A stretch of 64,000 nucleotides of DNA from Tangfeifania diversioriginum. Lineage in GTDB: Bacteria; Bacteroidota; Bacteroidia; Bacteroidales; Prolixibacteraceae. The translations under genes were made by a program, and so were the position numbers. The notes beneath the pieces are model-generated. The model was not told where the DNA came from, did not search any database, and saw only the letters and a program-made list of their open reading frames with translations. The stretch is from the NCBI RefSeq assembly GCF_900141875.1, contig NZ_FQZE01000023.1, positions 1 through 64,000 of the forward strand. Direction: 5' to 3'. Position 1 is the first letter of the stretch; each line of letters starts with the position of its first letter. Positions 26,854 to 35,680 of this stretch are shown in pieces.

Positions 26854-26862
26854 TTACCTTTG
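26830..26862 (+). promoter_or_regulatory. prfB: consensus Bacteroidota promoter of prfB
   Basis: TTTG at 26830-26833, a 21-bp spacer and TACCTTTG at 26855-26862, 24 bp before the prfB ATG. The -33 half lies inside the PIN remnant. Confidence 0.75.
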
Positions 26863-26886
26863 CCATCCACAAAAAATTAGAAGAAT

Positions 26887-27976
26887 ATGATTTTAAAAGA
26901 CCAGGTAAAAGACCTCCTGGAGCGCCGGGATGCGCTAAGGAGGCATCTTTGACTACGATGCAAAGTTAATTCAGCTAAAAGAAGAAGAACTCAAAACACA
27001 GGATCCTGAGTTTTGGTCGAACCCGAAAGAGGCCGAAGCCCAGATGAAAAACATCAAGTCGATAAAAGACTGGACAAAAGGCTTCGACGCGGTAAACCAG
27101 GCAGTTGAAGATTTTGAGGTGCTTTATGATTTTTTTGAAGAAGACGAAGCATCAGAAGAAGAAGTGGACAAAGCCTACCATTCAGCTGCCCTGAAAGTGG
27201 AAGCACTCGAAACCAAAAACATGCTGCGCAACGAAGAGGACAAACTCAGTGCTGTGCTGAAAATCAATGCCGGTGCCGGCGGAACCGAAAGCAACGACTG
27301 GGCCGAAATGCTTTTCCGCATGTACACCCGCTGGTGCGAAAACAACAACTACAAAGTTAAAATCGACAATATGCAGCACGGCGACGAAGCCGGAATTAAA
27401 AGCTGCACCATAGAAGTAGAAGGCGAATATGCCTACGGGTACCTGAAAAGCGAAAACGGCGTGCACCGCCTGGTGCGGTTGTCGCCTTTCAACGCCCAAA
27501 ACAAGCGCATGACTTCATTCACCTCGGTGTATGTAGCTCCACTGGTGGACGATTCCATCGATATAGAAATCAACCCGGCGGATATTACCTGGGATACTTT
27601 TCGCAGTGGTGGTGCCGGCGGCCAGAATGTGAACAAAGTGGAAACCGGCGTGCGTTTGCACCACGAACCCACAGGCATTGTAATTGAAAACACCGAAAGC
27701 CGCTCGCAGGGCGGGAATAAAGAAAATGCACTGCGCCTGCTGAAATCGCAACTCTACGAAATGGAACTCCGGAAGCGCCAGGAAAAAACCATGGAAATTG
27801 AGTCGCAGAAAAAGAAGATTGAGTGGGGCTCGCAAATCCGGTCGTACGTGCTGCAACCCTACAAAATGGTAAAAGACCTGCGCACCAACTACGAAACCGG
27901 GAATGTGGATGCGGTGCTCGACGGCGAGCTCGACGGCCTGATAAAGGCCTATCTCATGGAATTTGGCGGGCAGTAA
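26887..27976 (+). CDS. prfB: peptide chain release factor 2, made by programmed +1 frameshift
   Basis: Recognises UGA/UAA stops. The zero frame starts at ATG 26887, encodes 21 residues and hits TGA at 26950-26952; shifting +1 after CTT (26947-26949) joins GAC 26951 and continues to TAA 27974-27976, about 362 aa in all. The GGQ motif is in [14 protein letters not shown]. The frame from ATG 27044 alone would lack the N-terminal helical domain. Preceded by a consensus promoter. Confidence 0.95.
26938..26953 (+). promoter_or_regulatory. prfB: prfB autoregulatory frameshift site
   Basis: AGGAGG (Shine-Dalgarno-like, 26938-26943), then CAT, then the slippery CTT-TGA-C. This matches the classic release-factor-2 frameshift signal with CTT TGA C and an internal anti-anti-SD stimulator just upstream. 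Low RF2 lets the ribosome slip. Confidence 0.95.
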
Positions 27977-28074
27977 TTACCTCAAATCTTTGCCGATCAG
28001 CTTTCTTTTCCTATTTTTAAGAAGAAATCAACAAGAACAAGGATTATTCGTTTACTTCTTAAAAGTAATCTGGT

Positions 28075-30477
28075 ATGTATTCAAATGAAAACTTCATAAA
28101 CAGGGAAATCAGCTGGCTTTCGTTTAACGAGCGGGTCTTGCAGGAAGCAGAAGACCCGAAGACACCCTTGTTCGAACGCATTCGGTTTATCGGGATCTTT
28201 TCCAATAACCTCGATGAGTTTTTCCGTGTGCGCGTGGCTACAGTACGCCGCATGGTTGACATTGGCAAAGACGAAGAAAACCTGCTGGGAGACCTCACCC
28301 CCCGCGAGCTTCACGATAAAATTCATGAAATAGTACTGGAGCAGCAGTATAAAGTGCAGTCCATTTTCAGAGACATTCTCGACGAACTGAACAAAAACAA
28401 TATTTTCATTTTAGATGAAAAAGAGCTGAACCTCTCGCAGGGAATATTTGTGAAAAAATATTTTTATGAAAAAGTATTGCCCAACCTGGTGCCCATCATG
28501 TTGAGCAAAAAAAACAAATTCCCTTACCTGCGCGATCGCTCGGTTTACCTGGCCGTAAAACTCTCGAAAAAAAACGACCCATCAGATTTTGCCTATTCGC
28601 TAATCAGGATTCCCGGCATTTCTGTTCCCCGGTTTCTGGTGCTTCCCAAAGAGCGCAAAAAAAATTATGTGATGATGCTCGACGATGTCATCCGCTACTG
28701 TTTCGACGATCTGTTTTTCTATTTCGATTACGATGCGTATGAAGCCTACACCGTAAAAATTACACGCGACGCCGAATTGGATATTGACGACGATATTTCG
28801 AAAAGTTTCATTGAAAAAATGAGCAGCAGCGTAAAAAAACGCAAAAAAGGAAAACCCGTGCGCTTGCTTTACGACAGGGAAATCCCCAAAGACCTGCTGG
28901 ATTTCATCCTGAAAAAGATGAAACTGACCAACCAGGAAAATTCCGTTCCGGGAGGAAGGTACCACAATCATAAAGATTTTATGAACTTCCCCGAAGTTGG
29001 CGAAAAGAAACATTACTATCCCAAACTGCCACCATTCAGGAACAGGCAACTGCCGCCACATACCAGTATTTTGCGCGTTCTCCGCCAAAAAGATGTAATG
29101 CTGCACTTCCCTTATCAAACATTCAATCATTTTATCGACTTTTTACGCGAAGCGGCCATCGATCCACAGGTGAAAGAAATTGGTCTGACCGTTTACCGCG
29201 TGGCCGAAGGTTCGAAAGTGATGAACGCTCTGCTCAATGCAATTCGAAATGGGAAAGTGGTGACGGTAGTAGTTGAACTTCAGGCACGATTCGACGAAGA
29301 GAACAACATCTACTGGTCCAATAAACTCCAGGAAGAAGGCGCCTACGTAATCAACGGAGTGCCGGGGGTAAAAGTCCACAGCAAGCTGGCGTGGGTGAAA
29401 CGCGAAGAAGACGGCAACTACCGAAATTATGCCTATATCGGGACAGGAAATTTCCACGAAGGAACGGCCAATGTGTATGCCGACGACGGGCTGCTCACTG
29501 CCGATCCGCGCCTGGCTGACGAGGTGGAGCAAGTGTTCGATTTTTTCAAGCACAACTACAAACATTACCATTACAAACATTTGGTAGTTAGCCCGTTTTA
29601 CATGCGCGATCATTTCATTCAGAATATCGAGCGGGAAATTGAACTGGCCAAACAAGGAAAAGATGCCTGGATAATTTTGAAAATGAACAGCCTCATCGAT
29701 CCGGGAATGATGAAAAAAATCTACAAAGCTGCCGAAGCCGGAGTAAAAATAGAATTGATTGTCAGAGGCATTTTCGGGCTTCAGCTGGATAAAGAAAAAT
29801 TCAGAAAGAATATTTCTGCCATAAGTATTGTGGACAAGTATTTGGAGCACTCACGTATATTTCTGTTTGGAAACGATGGCGATGAAAAAATGTACATCTC
29901 ATCGGCCGACTGGATGCCCCGAAACCTGAACCGCCGGATTGAAGTGGCCTGCCCCGTTTACAACGATGAAATTAAATCGGAATTGAAAGAGATGCTGAAA
30001 ATTCAGCTGAGAGACAATACCAAAGCCCGCATTCTCGACCCTCAGCTTCAAAATAATTACAATAACCGGAGCCAGGATTCAAAATACCGGGCCCAGGAAG
30101 ATTACTACAATTACATTAAAAAGAAACATCATTTTATTATGAAACTTTATCATAATCCACGTTGTGCAAAAAGCCGTGCCGGGTTGAAATACCTCGAAGA
30201 AAAAGGCTATGATGTAGAAATTAAAAAATACCTGACCGAAGGCATAACCGAAAATGAACTGCGCGAACTGGTTGAAAAAACCGGTAAAAAGCCGTTCGAA
30301 TTTGTGCGTACCCAGGAAAAAATTTTCAAAGAAAATTACAAAGGAAAAGAATATTTGGATAAAGAATGGCTGAAAATACTGGCCAAAAATCCACGGCTGC
30401 TAAAACGCCCCATAGTTGTGAACGGCGACAAGGCTGTGCTCGCCGACCCGCCGCAGGCTGTGGAAGAAATAATTTAG
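28075..30477 (+). CDS. ppk1: polyphosphate kinase 1 fused to an ArsC/Spx-like thioredoxin-fold domain
   Basis: 800 aa. Residues 1 to ~680 are a complete PPK1: the N-terminal INREISWLSFNERVLQEA, FSNNLDEFFRVRVA, the phosphohistidine His435 in KVHSKLAWV, His461 in GNFHEGTA and the C-terminal SADWMPRNLNRRIEV. From residue 689 (internal ATG 30139) a second domain of 112 aa begins MKLYHNPRCAKSRAGLKYL and ends LLKRPIVVNGDKAVLADPP, the ArsC fold with a single active-site Cys and the RPIVV motif. The joint retains what looks like the original start codon, so a loss of the ppk1 stop is likely. Separate expression of the second domain is possible. Confidence 0.92.
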   Translation: MYSNENFINREISWLSFNERVLQEAEDPKTPLFERIRFIGIFSNNLDEFFRVRVATVRRMVDIGKDEENLLGDLTPRELHDKIHEIVLEQQYKVQSIFRDILDELNKNNIFILDEKELNLSQGIFVKKYFYEKVLPNLVPIMLSKKNKFPYLRDRSVYLAVKLSKKNDPSDFAYSLIRIPGISVPRFLVLPKERKKNYVMMLDDVIRYCFDDLFFYFDYDAYEAYTVKITRDAELDIDDDISKSFIEKMSSSVKKRKKGKPVRLLYDREIPKDLLDFILKKMKLTNQENSVPGGRYHNHKDFMNFPEVGEKKHYYPKLPPFRNRQLPPHTSILRVLRQKDVMLHFPYQTFNHFIDFLREAAIDPQVKEIGLTVYRVAEGSKVMNALLNAIRNGKVVTVVVELQARFDEENNIYWSNKLQEEGAYVINGVPGVKVHSKLAWVKREEDGNYRNYAYIGTGNFHEGTANVYADDGLLTADPRLADEVEQVFDFFKHNYKHYHYKHLVVSPFYMRDHFIQNIEREIELAKQGKDAWIILKMNSLIDPGMMKKIYKAAEAGVKIELIVRGIFGLQLDKEKFRKNISAISIVDKYLEHSRIFLFGNDGDEKMYISSADWMPRNLNRRIEVACPVYNDEIKSELKEMLKIQLRDNTKARILDPQLQNNYNNRSQDSKYRAQEDYYNYIKKKHHFIMKLYHNPRCAKSRAGLKYLEEKGYDVEIKKYLTEGITENELRELVEKTGKKPFEFVRTQEKIFKENYKGKEYLDKEWLKILAKNPRLLKRPIVVNGDKAVLADPPQAVEEII

Positions 30478-30550
30478 TGGCTGTATATAACAATATTGCA
30501 TTTATTACACAATAGCCCTCCCCATGATTTTCGCAGAAAAGCCATTTTAA

Positions 30551-30580
30551 AATCTGCGTTTATCAGCGCAATCAGCGGGA
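30551..30580. repeat. short interspersed motif between ppk1 and the lipoprotein gene
   Basis: AATCTGCGTT-TATCAGCGCA-ATCAGCGGGA is three degenerate copies of AATCwGCG. I recall such strings as common intergenic filler in several bacterial phyla. No gene or hairpin seen in this 128-bp gap otherwise. Confidence 0.4.
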
Positions 30581-30605
30581 ACATAATAGTTGGGACAGAC
30601 ATAAA

Positions 30606-31400
30606 TTAATTAACATTCAACTGTCTCTGCAGCACCGCAATTTCAGCTTCCAGCTGATTTCTTTGCTTTAAAGCTTTTGAAAGCTCAAGCGCATCTTTAA
30701 CGGCTTGCTTGTCGTAACTTTCAAGAATAATGTAATAATATTCATCGCCCAGGAAAACGGCTTTCAGGCGGCGGTCGATATTGTTCGCAATAAATTCCAT
30801 CACGCCGTTGTCCTTTCCGTTGCGGTAGGTCACTTTTTCCCATTTGGCTTCCATAAAATCACTCCGGTGATTGTCCACGGTCCCAATGGGAATTTCTTCG
30901 GTTTTGGCATCATCTCCCTGATCGTAAACGCGCAACGCCGTGTGATTCAGCCAGTTTTCACCGTGATAATTACTGCTCAAATATATTTCGCCGCGCTCAT
31001 CGAGGTGCACTTTTATGTAGGAGCGATCCCACGCCCGCTCAAAATTTTGCCGTTTGTGAATGTACTGCGTATATCGGTCAAACTCGGTTTTCTCTTTTTG
31101 AAAAGGTTTTTCAAGCTCTTCAATATTCACATTCAATGAATCGAGTTGTGCTTCTTTGCGGTGAAGCAAATCGAACTGCACTTCAGTCCTCAGGTTTTTT
31201 GCTGCGTTAACCGCATAAGCCGCTTTGGGGTACAATTGTGGGATGCTGTCGAGGTGGCGCAACGCAGCAGTGGTGTCATTTTTTTGCAGAAGCGATTGTG
31301 CCTGTTGCATTTTCTGCCTGGCTTTGTCTTCGTCGGAAGGGCCGCAGGAAACCATGAAAATGGCAACAAAAAATAAAATTGTATAATCTGAAATCCTCAT
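30606..31400 (-). CDS. lipoprotein with helical repeats
   Basis: 264 aa. Lipobox FMVSC (Cys at 19) after a short hydrophobic lead. The following region KARQKMQQAQSLLQKNDTTA and AYAVNAAKNLRTEV looks TPR-like; the middle is beta-rich with WDRSYIKVHLDERGEIYLSS; the end is a coiled coil rich in Leu, Glu and Gln. No family recognised. It diverges from the SpoU methyltransferase gene. Confidence 0.8.
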   Translation of the reverse strand: MRISDYTILFFVAIFMVSCGPSDEDKARQKMQQAQSLLQKNDTTAALRHLDSIPQLYPKAAYAVNAAKNLRTEVQFDLLHRKEAQLDSLNVNIEELEKPFQKEKTEFDRYTQYIHKRQNFERAWDRSYIKVHLDERGEIYLSSNYHGENWLNHTALRVYDQGDDAKTEEIPIGTVDNHRSDFMEAKWEKVTYRNGKDNGVMEFIANNIDRRLKAVFLGDEYYYIILESYDKQAVKDALELSKALKQRNQLEAEIAVLQRQLNVN

Positions 31401-31459
31401 TTTTTCGTTGTTTTGTACAAAATTACTATTTTATCCTGATAACAAAACATAGCAGCAGC

Positions 31460-31972
31460 ATGAATACCAACTCGGTGAGATTTTTTCAGGAGAAACAGCT
31501 TAACCCTGTTTCCCAAAACTGCGAGCTCATTCTGGCTGCATGGGAAATTAAAAATCCTTCCAACCTGGGGCAAACCATCAGGCTTGCACACAATGCGGGA
31601 GCCCAAAAAGTTTATTTCATAAACAACTGCCCGGTTTTCAGGGAGTCGAAAATCAAAAAAACAGCCGGGTTTTCATTCGACCAAATGAACTGGAAAATCT
31701 TATCAGAAGAAGAATTTTTCGCGGGAATTGAGGAAGACCAGCAACTTGTTGTGCTGGAAACCTGTTCCGGTTCCGAAAATATTTTTGAAGCAGATCTCCC
31801 TGAAAAGATAATCCTGCTGGCCGGCAACGAATCGCACGGCCTGCCACCCGAAATCATTCAAAAAAGCAAAAAGAAAATTTTCATTCCCATGCCGGGAGGT
31901 TGCAAATCGATGAATATTTCGCATGCGTTGGCAGTTGCTTCCTTTGAATGGTACCGGCAACAAACTGTTTGA
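31460..31972 (+). CDS. SpoU/TrmH-family RNA 2'-O-methyltransferase
   Basis: 170 aa from ATG 31460; the longer frame overlaps the divergent gene and lacks family similarity in the extra part. The three SPOUT motifs are clear: NPSNLGQTIRLA (motif 1), LLAGNESHGLPPEI (motif 2) and IPMPGGCKSMNISHALAVA (motif 3). It has no additional substrate-binding domain and is short, so it may be a TrmH-like tRNA or rRNA methyltransferase; the target position is not predictable. Confidence 0.92.
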   Translation: MNTNSVRFFQEKQLNPVSQNCELILAAWEIKNPSNLGQTIRLAHNAGAQKVYFINNCPVFRESKIKKTAGFSFDQMNWKILSEEEFFAGIEEDQQLVVLETCSGSENIFEADLPEKIILLAGNESHGLPPEIIQKSKKKIFIPMPGGCKSMNISHALAVASFEWYRQQTV

Positions 31973-32183
31973 GTAAAACTGACACACATCCGACCATTAA
32001 AAAAAATTTGTTTTTATTGCTTGAATGCCATAAATTTATATAGCAGTTAAAAGATGTTAAACCCTGTTTTGGCACCCTAAGAACAGGATAACAACCAAAG
32101 ATAATGCAAATTATTTTTCCAAATATCAACAAACTTACTGGGTAAGCCTCCCTGCCTGGTGAAATCATTTAAAAATAAACGCT

Positions 32184-33524
32184 ATGACCAAAACAAATCT
32201 TTTCTTTTTGTACCAAAAATTTATGCGGATTACCCTGTTACTATTTTTAGTATTACATGCAAATACCTCTTACGCCCAGTGGCTGAAGTTTGTTGGCAGT
32301 GTAGTTGACATTGAAACCAACCAACCGATTCCGTACGCCAATATTTCGGTTTTTAATATGCCGGTTGGAACCTGTACAAATTCCTACGGAGACTTTATGC
32401 TGAACCTGCCGGACAGCCTGGCGAGAGACAGACTGGATATTTCGTGTATCGGGTATAAAAGCCGATCCTTACCCATAGATTCACTTATTGGGAATGATAC
32501 CCTGCTTTTTTTGCTTGAACCCAAAGCATATCAGATTGAAGATGTGGTGGTTGTACCCGGCGAAAATGATGTACATTCCCTCATAAAAAATGTAATCTCC
32601 AAAATCAACAACAACTATTCCCGAAGAAAATATTTTCTGGAAGCATTTTTCAGGCACAGGGTTTATAATATTAAGGAAAACAACAGGACAGTCCGGTTAT
32701 CGGAAGCTGCCGTATCCATTCATCAAAACCACTATTCTGATGACCGGAAAAAGGTGCAAATTAATGAAATAAGAAACAGTAACAACTATGCCGAACTAAG
32801 TACTTCTGCAGGGCAAAAACTTTTATACACTGCTTTGGGCGGAAATCAAAACCCCATCTACCGGTCATTGAAGGTGGAGCGGTTGGCACAAAAACGTTTT
32901 CTACGAAAACTATCTAAAAACAAACATTACTCGGTATCGTTGAAAGACATTAGTTTTTTTGACGATGCCCTGATGTATGTAATAGAATTTAAACAGGAAT
33001 CCTGGGAGTTTCTGTTTAAAAAATATTACACAACACATACCTACAGAAAGTATCGTTATTATGTGAATGCAAATGACTTTGCCATTTTAAAAGCTGAAGA
33101 TATTGATATTAGTTATAATTCCCAGATGATTGGTATGAAAAATGATTCCGTTGGCAGAAACGATTTTATCCAGTACAGGAAATTTGATGAAAAGTATTAC
33201 CCTACGTATGTCCATTTCTACGGAATGATACCTGATATGGTGGCTAAAAACGACACGGCAAATTTCTACATGCATGAAGCAGATCTTATGGTAAATGAAA
33301 TTGCCAGGCGCAGGAGAGACTATGACCGGATTAAAAGCAGGAATATTATGAATAAAAATACAACCCTTTGGGATTTGGAATACGAGTATAATCCTGAATT
33401 CTGGGAAAATTACAACCTGTTGCTCGACCACCCGTTAAATCCGGAATACAAAAAAGACCTTGAATTTGAAGAACCACTGGATAAACAGTTTAAACAAGAA
33501 ACCCATGTTAAAAGCAGAAATTAA
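32184..33524 (+). CDS. outer-surface protein with carboxypeptidase-regulatory-like domain
   Basis: 446 aa. Signal peptide ends near SYAQ (residue ~32; an internal Met14 is an alternative start). Residues ~35-120 form a CarboxypepD_reg-like Ig fold (GSVVDIETNQPIPYANISVF, YGDFMLNLPD, IGYKS). The rest resembles DUF5686-type proteins with LIKNVISKINNNYSRRKYFLEAFFRH and basic-aromatic strands. Role unknown; probably outer membrane or periplasm. The next gene starts 20 bp before its stop. Confidence 0.8.
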   Translation: MTKTNLFFLYQKFMRITLLLFLVLHANTSYAQWLKFVGSVVDIETNQPIPYANISVFNMPVGTCTNSYGDFMLNLPDSLARDRLDISCIGYKSRSLPIDSLIGNDTLLFLLEPKAYQIEDVVVVPGENDVHSLIKNVISKINNNYSRRKYFLEAFFRHRVYNIKENNRTVRLSEAAVSIHQNHYSDDRKKVQINEIRNSNNYAELSTSAGQKLLYTALGGNQNPIYRSLKVERLAQKRFLRKLSKNKHYSVSLKDISFFDDALMYVIEFKQESWEFLFKKYYTTHTYRKYRYYVNANDFAILKAEDIDISYNSQMIGMKNDSVGRNDFIQYRKFDEKYYPTYVHFYGMIPDMVAKNDTANFYMHEADLMVNEIARRRRDYDRIKSRNIMNKNTTLWDLEYEYNPEFWENYNLLLDHPLNPEYKKDLEFEEPLDKQFKQETHVKSRN

Positions 33525-34146
33525 AGACATACTGGAAAAACCGGCCTGGGTGTTATTAATCGCGGCAACACTGTTTTATCTAACCGGGCTTTTCCTGTTC
33601 AGCCATTTTGTTTGGAGTAGCAATATCTATGAATATAATTATACGGCAGAGACCGGATTTGAGAATTATATCGATATGGTGAGGAGGATTGATTTTGTCA
33701 GGTATGTATTGTCTCCTGTGTATATTTTTTCCCTTTCAGGAATTGCAATGGGGTTAATCAAAATCGGGTTAATGGTGCACAATATTGAATTGGGAAATAA
33801 GCTTTTATTCAAAATTATTCTCATTGCTACCTTTTTCCTTTCACTTCCGCTTTTGGTAAAATCGGTATGGTTTGTACTTATACAGGGAAGTTACACGATG
33901 AACGAGGTCAAGTATTCTTACCCGCTGTCGGTATTATATTTTTTTGACCCCGCCGAGTTGCATGAAAAACTGGTGAAGGCATTGGGAAGGTTGAACCTTT
34001 ACCACCTGGCATTTATGCTATTTATTGCCTGGTGTATCAGAATTTATACCAACCACTCTTTAGTGCGTCTTTTCGGCATTGTGATTTATACTTACGGATT
34101 GGGCTTTTTGCTGCTTCAAATGATAATGATCCTTATTTTTATGTAG
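33505..34146 (+). CDS. integral membrane protein, Yip1-like arrangement
   Basis: 213 aa from ATG 33505, overlapping the preceding gene by 20 bp, so translationally coupled. Five hydrophobic segments near residues 14-38, 72-95, 108-130, 160-180 and 188-210. The polar loop after the first (YNYTAETGFENYIDMVRR) faces outward by charge. Resembles small Yip1/YIF1-type proteins only in layout; no family confirmed. Likely works with the protein encoded upstream. Confidence 0.75.
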   Translation: MLKAEIKDILEKPAWVLLIAATLFYLTGLFLFSHFVWSSNIYEYNYTAETGFENYIDMVRRIDFVRYVLSPVYIFSLSGIAMGLIKIGLMVHNIELGNKLLFKIILIATFFLSLPLLVKSVWFVLIQGSYTMNEVKYSYPLSVLYFFDPAELHEKLVKALGRLNLYHLAFMLFIAWCIRIYTNHSLVRLFGIVIYTYGLGFLLLQMIMILIFM

Positions 34147-34529
34147 TTATGAAAAAAATTTATGTGCGATCATTATACTTTATTACGGCTAAGAGCTGAT
34201 TTTCCGGCCCGCTTTCGAAGAATTGGTCCTCTGTTAAATATTCACCTGGTAGCAGGTACCTCGCCCCCGTCCCGTAACCATAAAAGCGTTGATGTCAGCG
34301 AGATATTGAAGATTTTGCCAGTTATAAATCTCCATGAGCCGAATACAGATTATTTGCGGCTCAAACAGATTAAATTTCATGAGCCGAAAACACGAATGAA
34401 TCGGCTCATTACCGGATTATCTTTCACATGGAATTGCCAGTTAATATTTTGTTGCCAAACCACTTTATCCCACCTTTCTTATTGCATCAGGCAATTAATT
34501 TCTATTTTTAGGGTCAAATTTTATACGCC
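34147..34529. other. 383-bp spacer with structured repeats
   Basis: No convincing gene. A 123-codon frame (34162-34533) exists but has Cys/His/Arg-rich content and overlaps oxyR. The notable content is the four-arm GAGCCG repeat at 34334-34409. Confidence 0.6.
34334..34409. repeat. four alternating GAGCCG arms forming alternative hairpins
   Basis: ATGAGCCGA (34334-34342), GCGGCTCA (34356-34363), ATGAGCCGA (34379-34387) and TCGGCTCAT (34401-34409) alternate in orientation. Arms 1-2 and 3-4 can pair, or arms 2-3 instead. CAGATTA also occurs twice between them (34346-34352 and 34366-34372). It lies 120-196 bp before oxyR. Confidence 0.7.
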
Positions 34530-35471
34530 ATGATTACGCTGACCCAGTTGGAATATATTGTAGCGGTGGATACGTATCGCCATTTTGGCAAAGCCGCCGA
34601 GTCGTGTTTTATCACCCAGCCCACACTTTCCATGCAAATAAAAAAGCTGGAAGAGGAACTTGAGATCATCATTTTCGACCGCAGCAAACAACCGCTGATA
34701 CCAACCGATGTGGGACAGCGAATTATCGATCAGGCACGGGTAATCCTGAAACAATCGGAAGAAATCGACAACATCGTAAAAGAACACAAAAACCAGGTTA
34801 CCGGGCTGTTGCGCATTGGAATAATTCCCACACTCGCCCCTTACCTGCTGCCGGTTTTTATTGGCAGGTACAAAAAAAATTATCCCAACATTTTTATAAA
34901 AGTTGTTGAGCAAACCACCGATAATATTGTTGACCTGCTGAACCGCGACCTGATTGATGTAGGAATTTTGGTTACTCCGCTGAAAGAGGAAAAAATTATT
35001 GAAAAGCCGATATTTTACGAGGAAATGTTGATTTACACCAATCCCAGCCATAAGCTCCACAGGCAAAAACAAATTACCATAAAAGACATTGCCACCCCGG
35101 AAATATGGCTGCTTAGCGACGGGCACTGCTTTCGCGATCAAGTGGTCAACCTCTGCTCCTTCCTCGGGACGGTTGACAGTGAATTGCCTTTCCATTTTGA
35201 AGCCGGCTCGCTGGAAACCCTCATGAACATTGTTGATCGCGAAGGCGGAATTACCCTTATCCCGGAGCTGGCTAAATTCAGCATGCACGAAACTCGTTTG
35301 ACCAATGTTCGCTCGTTTACAAATTTTCATCCGTTACGCGAAGTGAGCCTGGTCTATTCCCGCCATTTTGCCAAACATAAACTCATCAACCTGCTCTGGC
35401 GCGAAATACAGGAAGACATTCCGAAAAATATGAAGGACGACTCCAGGGGCACTGTGGTTGAGTGGAAATAA
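34530..35471 (+). CDS. oxyR: OxyR-type LysR-family peroxide sensor
   Basis: 313 aa. N-terminal winged HTH (LTQLEYIVAVDTYRHFGKAA, TQPTLSMQIKKLEEEL) and a C-terminal periplasmic-binding-like domain. The redox pair is Cys200 and Cys209 in GHCFRDQVVNLC, at the spacing of E. coli Cys199/Cys208, which distinguishes OxyR from other LysR regulators. It activates peroxide-defence genes when oxidised. ATG start; followed by tRNA-Leu. Confidence 0.93.
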   Translation: MITLTQLEYIVAVDTYRHFGKAAESCFITQPTLSMQIKKLEEELEIIIFDRSKQPLIPTDVGQRIIDQARVILKQSEEIDNIVKEHKNQVTGLLRIGIIPTLAPYLLPVFIGRYKKNYPNIFIKVVEQTTDNIVDLLNRDLIDVGILVTPLKEEKIIEKPIFYEEMLIYTNPSHKLHRQKQITIKDIATPEIWLLSDGHCFRDQVVNLCSFLGTVDSELPFHFEAGSLETLMNIVDREGGITLIPELAKFSMHETRLTNVRSFTNFHPLREVSLVYSRHFAKHKLINLLWREIQEDIPKNMKDDSRGTVVEWK

Positions 35472-35495
35472 TTTTCCGCATTCAAAAAAAATATT

Positions 35496-35503
35496 TACCT
35501 TTG
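35496..35503 (+). promoter_or_regulatory. -7 box of tRNA-Leu
   Basis: TACCTTTG, 13 bp before the mature tRNA 5' end, the Bacteroidota form. The -33 element is not clear. Confidence 0.65.
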
Positions 35504-35516
35504 CGCCCTGTTTTTC

Positions 35517-35601
35517 GCGGACGTGGCGGAATTGGTAGACGCGCCAGACTTAGGATCTGGTGCCTTTCGGCGTGGGGGTTCGAGTCCCTTCGTCCGCACC
35601 A
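35517..35601 (+). tRNA. tRNA-Leu (anticodon TAG), CCA encoded
   Basis: Acceptor GCGGACG/CGTCCGC; anticodon stem CCAGA/TCTGG around CTTAGGA; a long class II variable arm (TGCCTTTCGGCG); T arm GGGGG-TTCGAGT-CCCTT. The mature body ends at 35598 (discriminator A) and CCA follows at 35599-35601. Confidence 0.96.
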
Positions 35602-35602
35602 G

Positions 35603-35642
35603 CACCGCCGGCATTCATTTTAAAAAACGATTGCCGGCGGTG
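35603..35642 (+). terminator. perfect hairpin after tRNA-Leu
   Basis: CACCGCCGGCA (35603-35613) and TGCCGGCGGTG (35632-35642) pair perfectly over 11 bp with an 18-nt loop. No T-run follows, so it could be a processing signal or a partial terminator before tig. Confidence 0.7.
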
Positions 35643-35680
35643 ATTTATGTATTTACAGGAATTAATATTTAATAGTCAAT

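Noticed and set aside
34162-34533. 123-codon frame before oxyR
   Set aside because: It crosses the GAGCCG hairpins, has an unlikely Cys/His/Arg mix, no recognisable domain, and overlaps the oxyR start.
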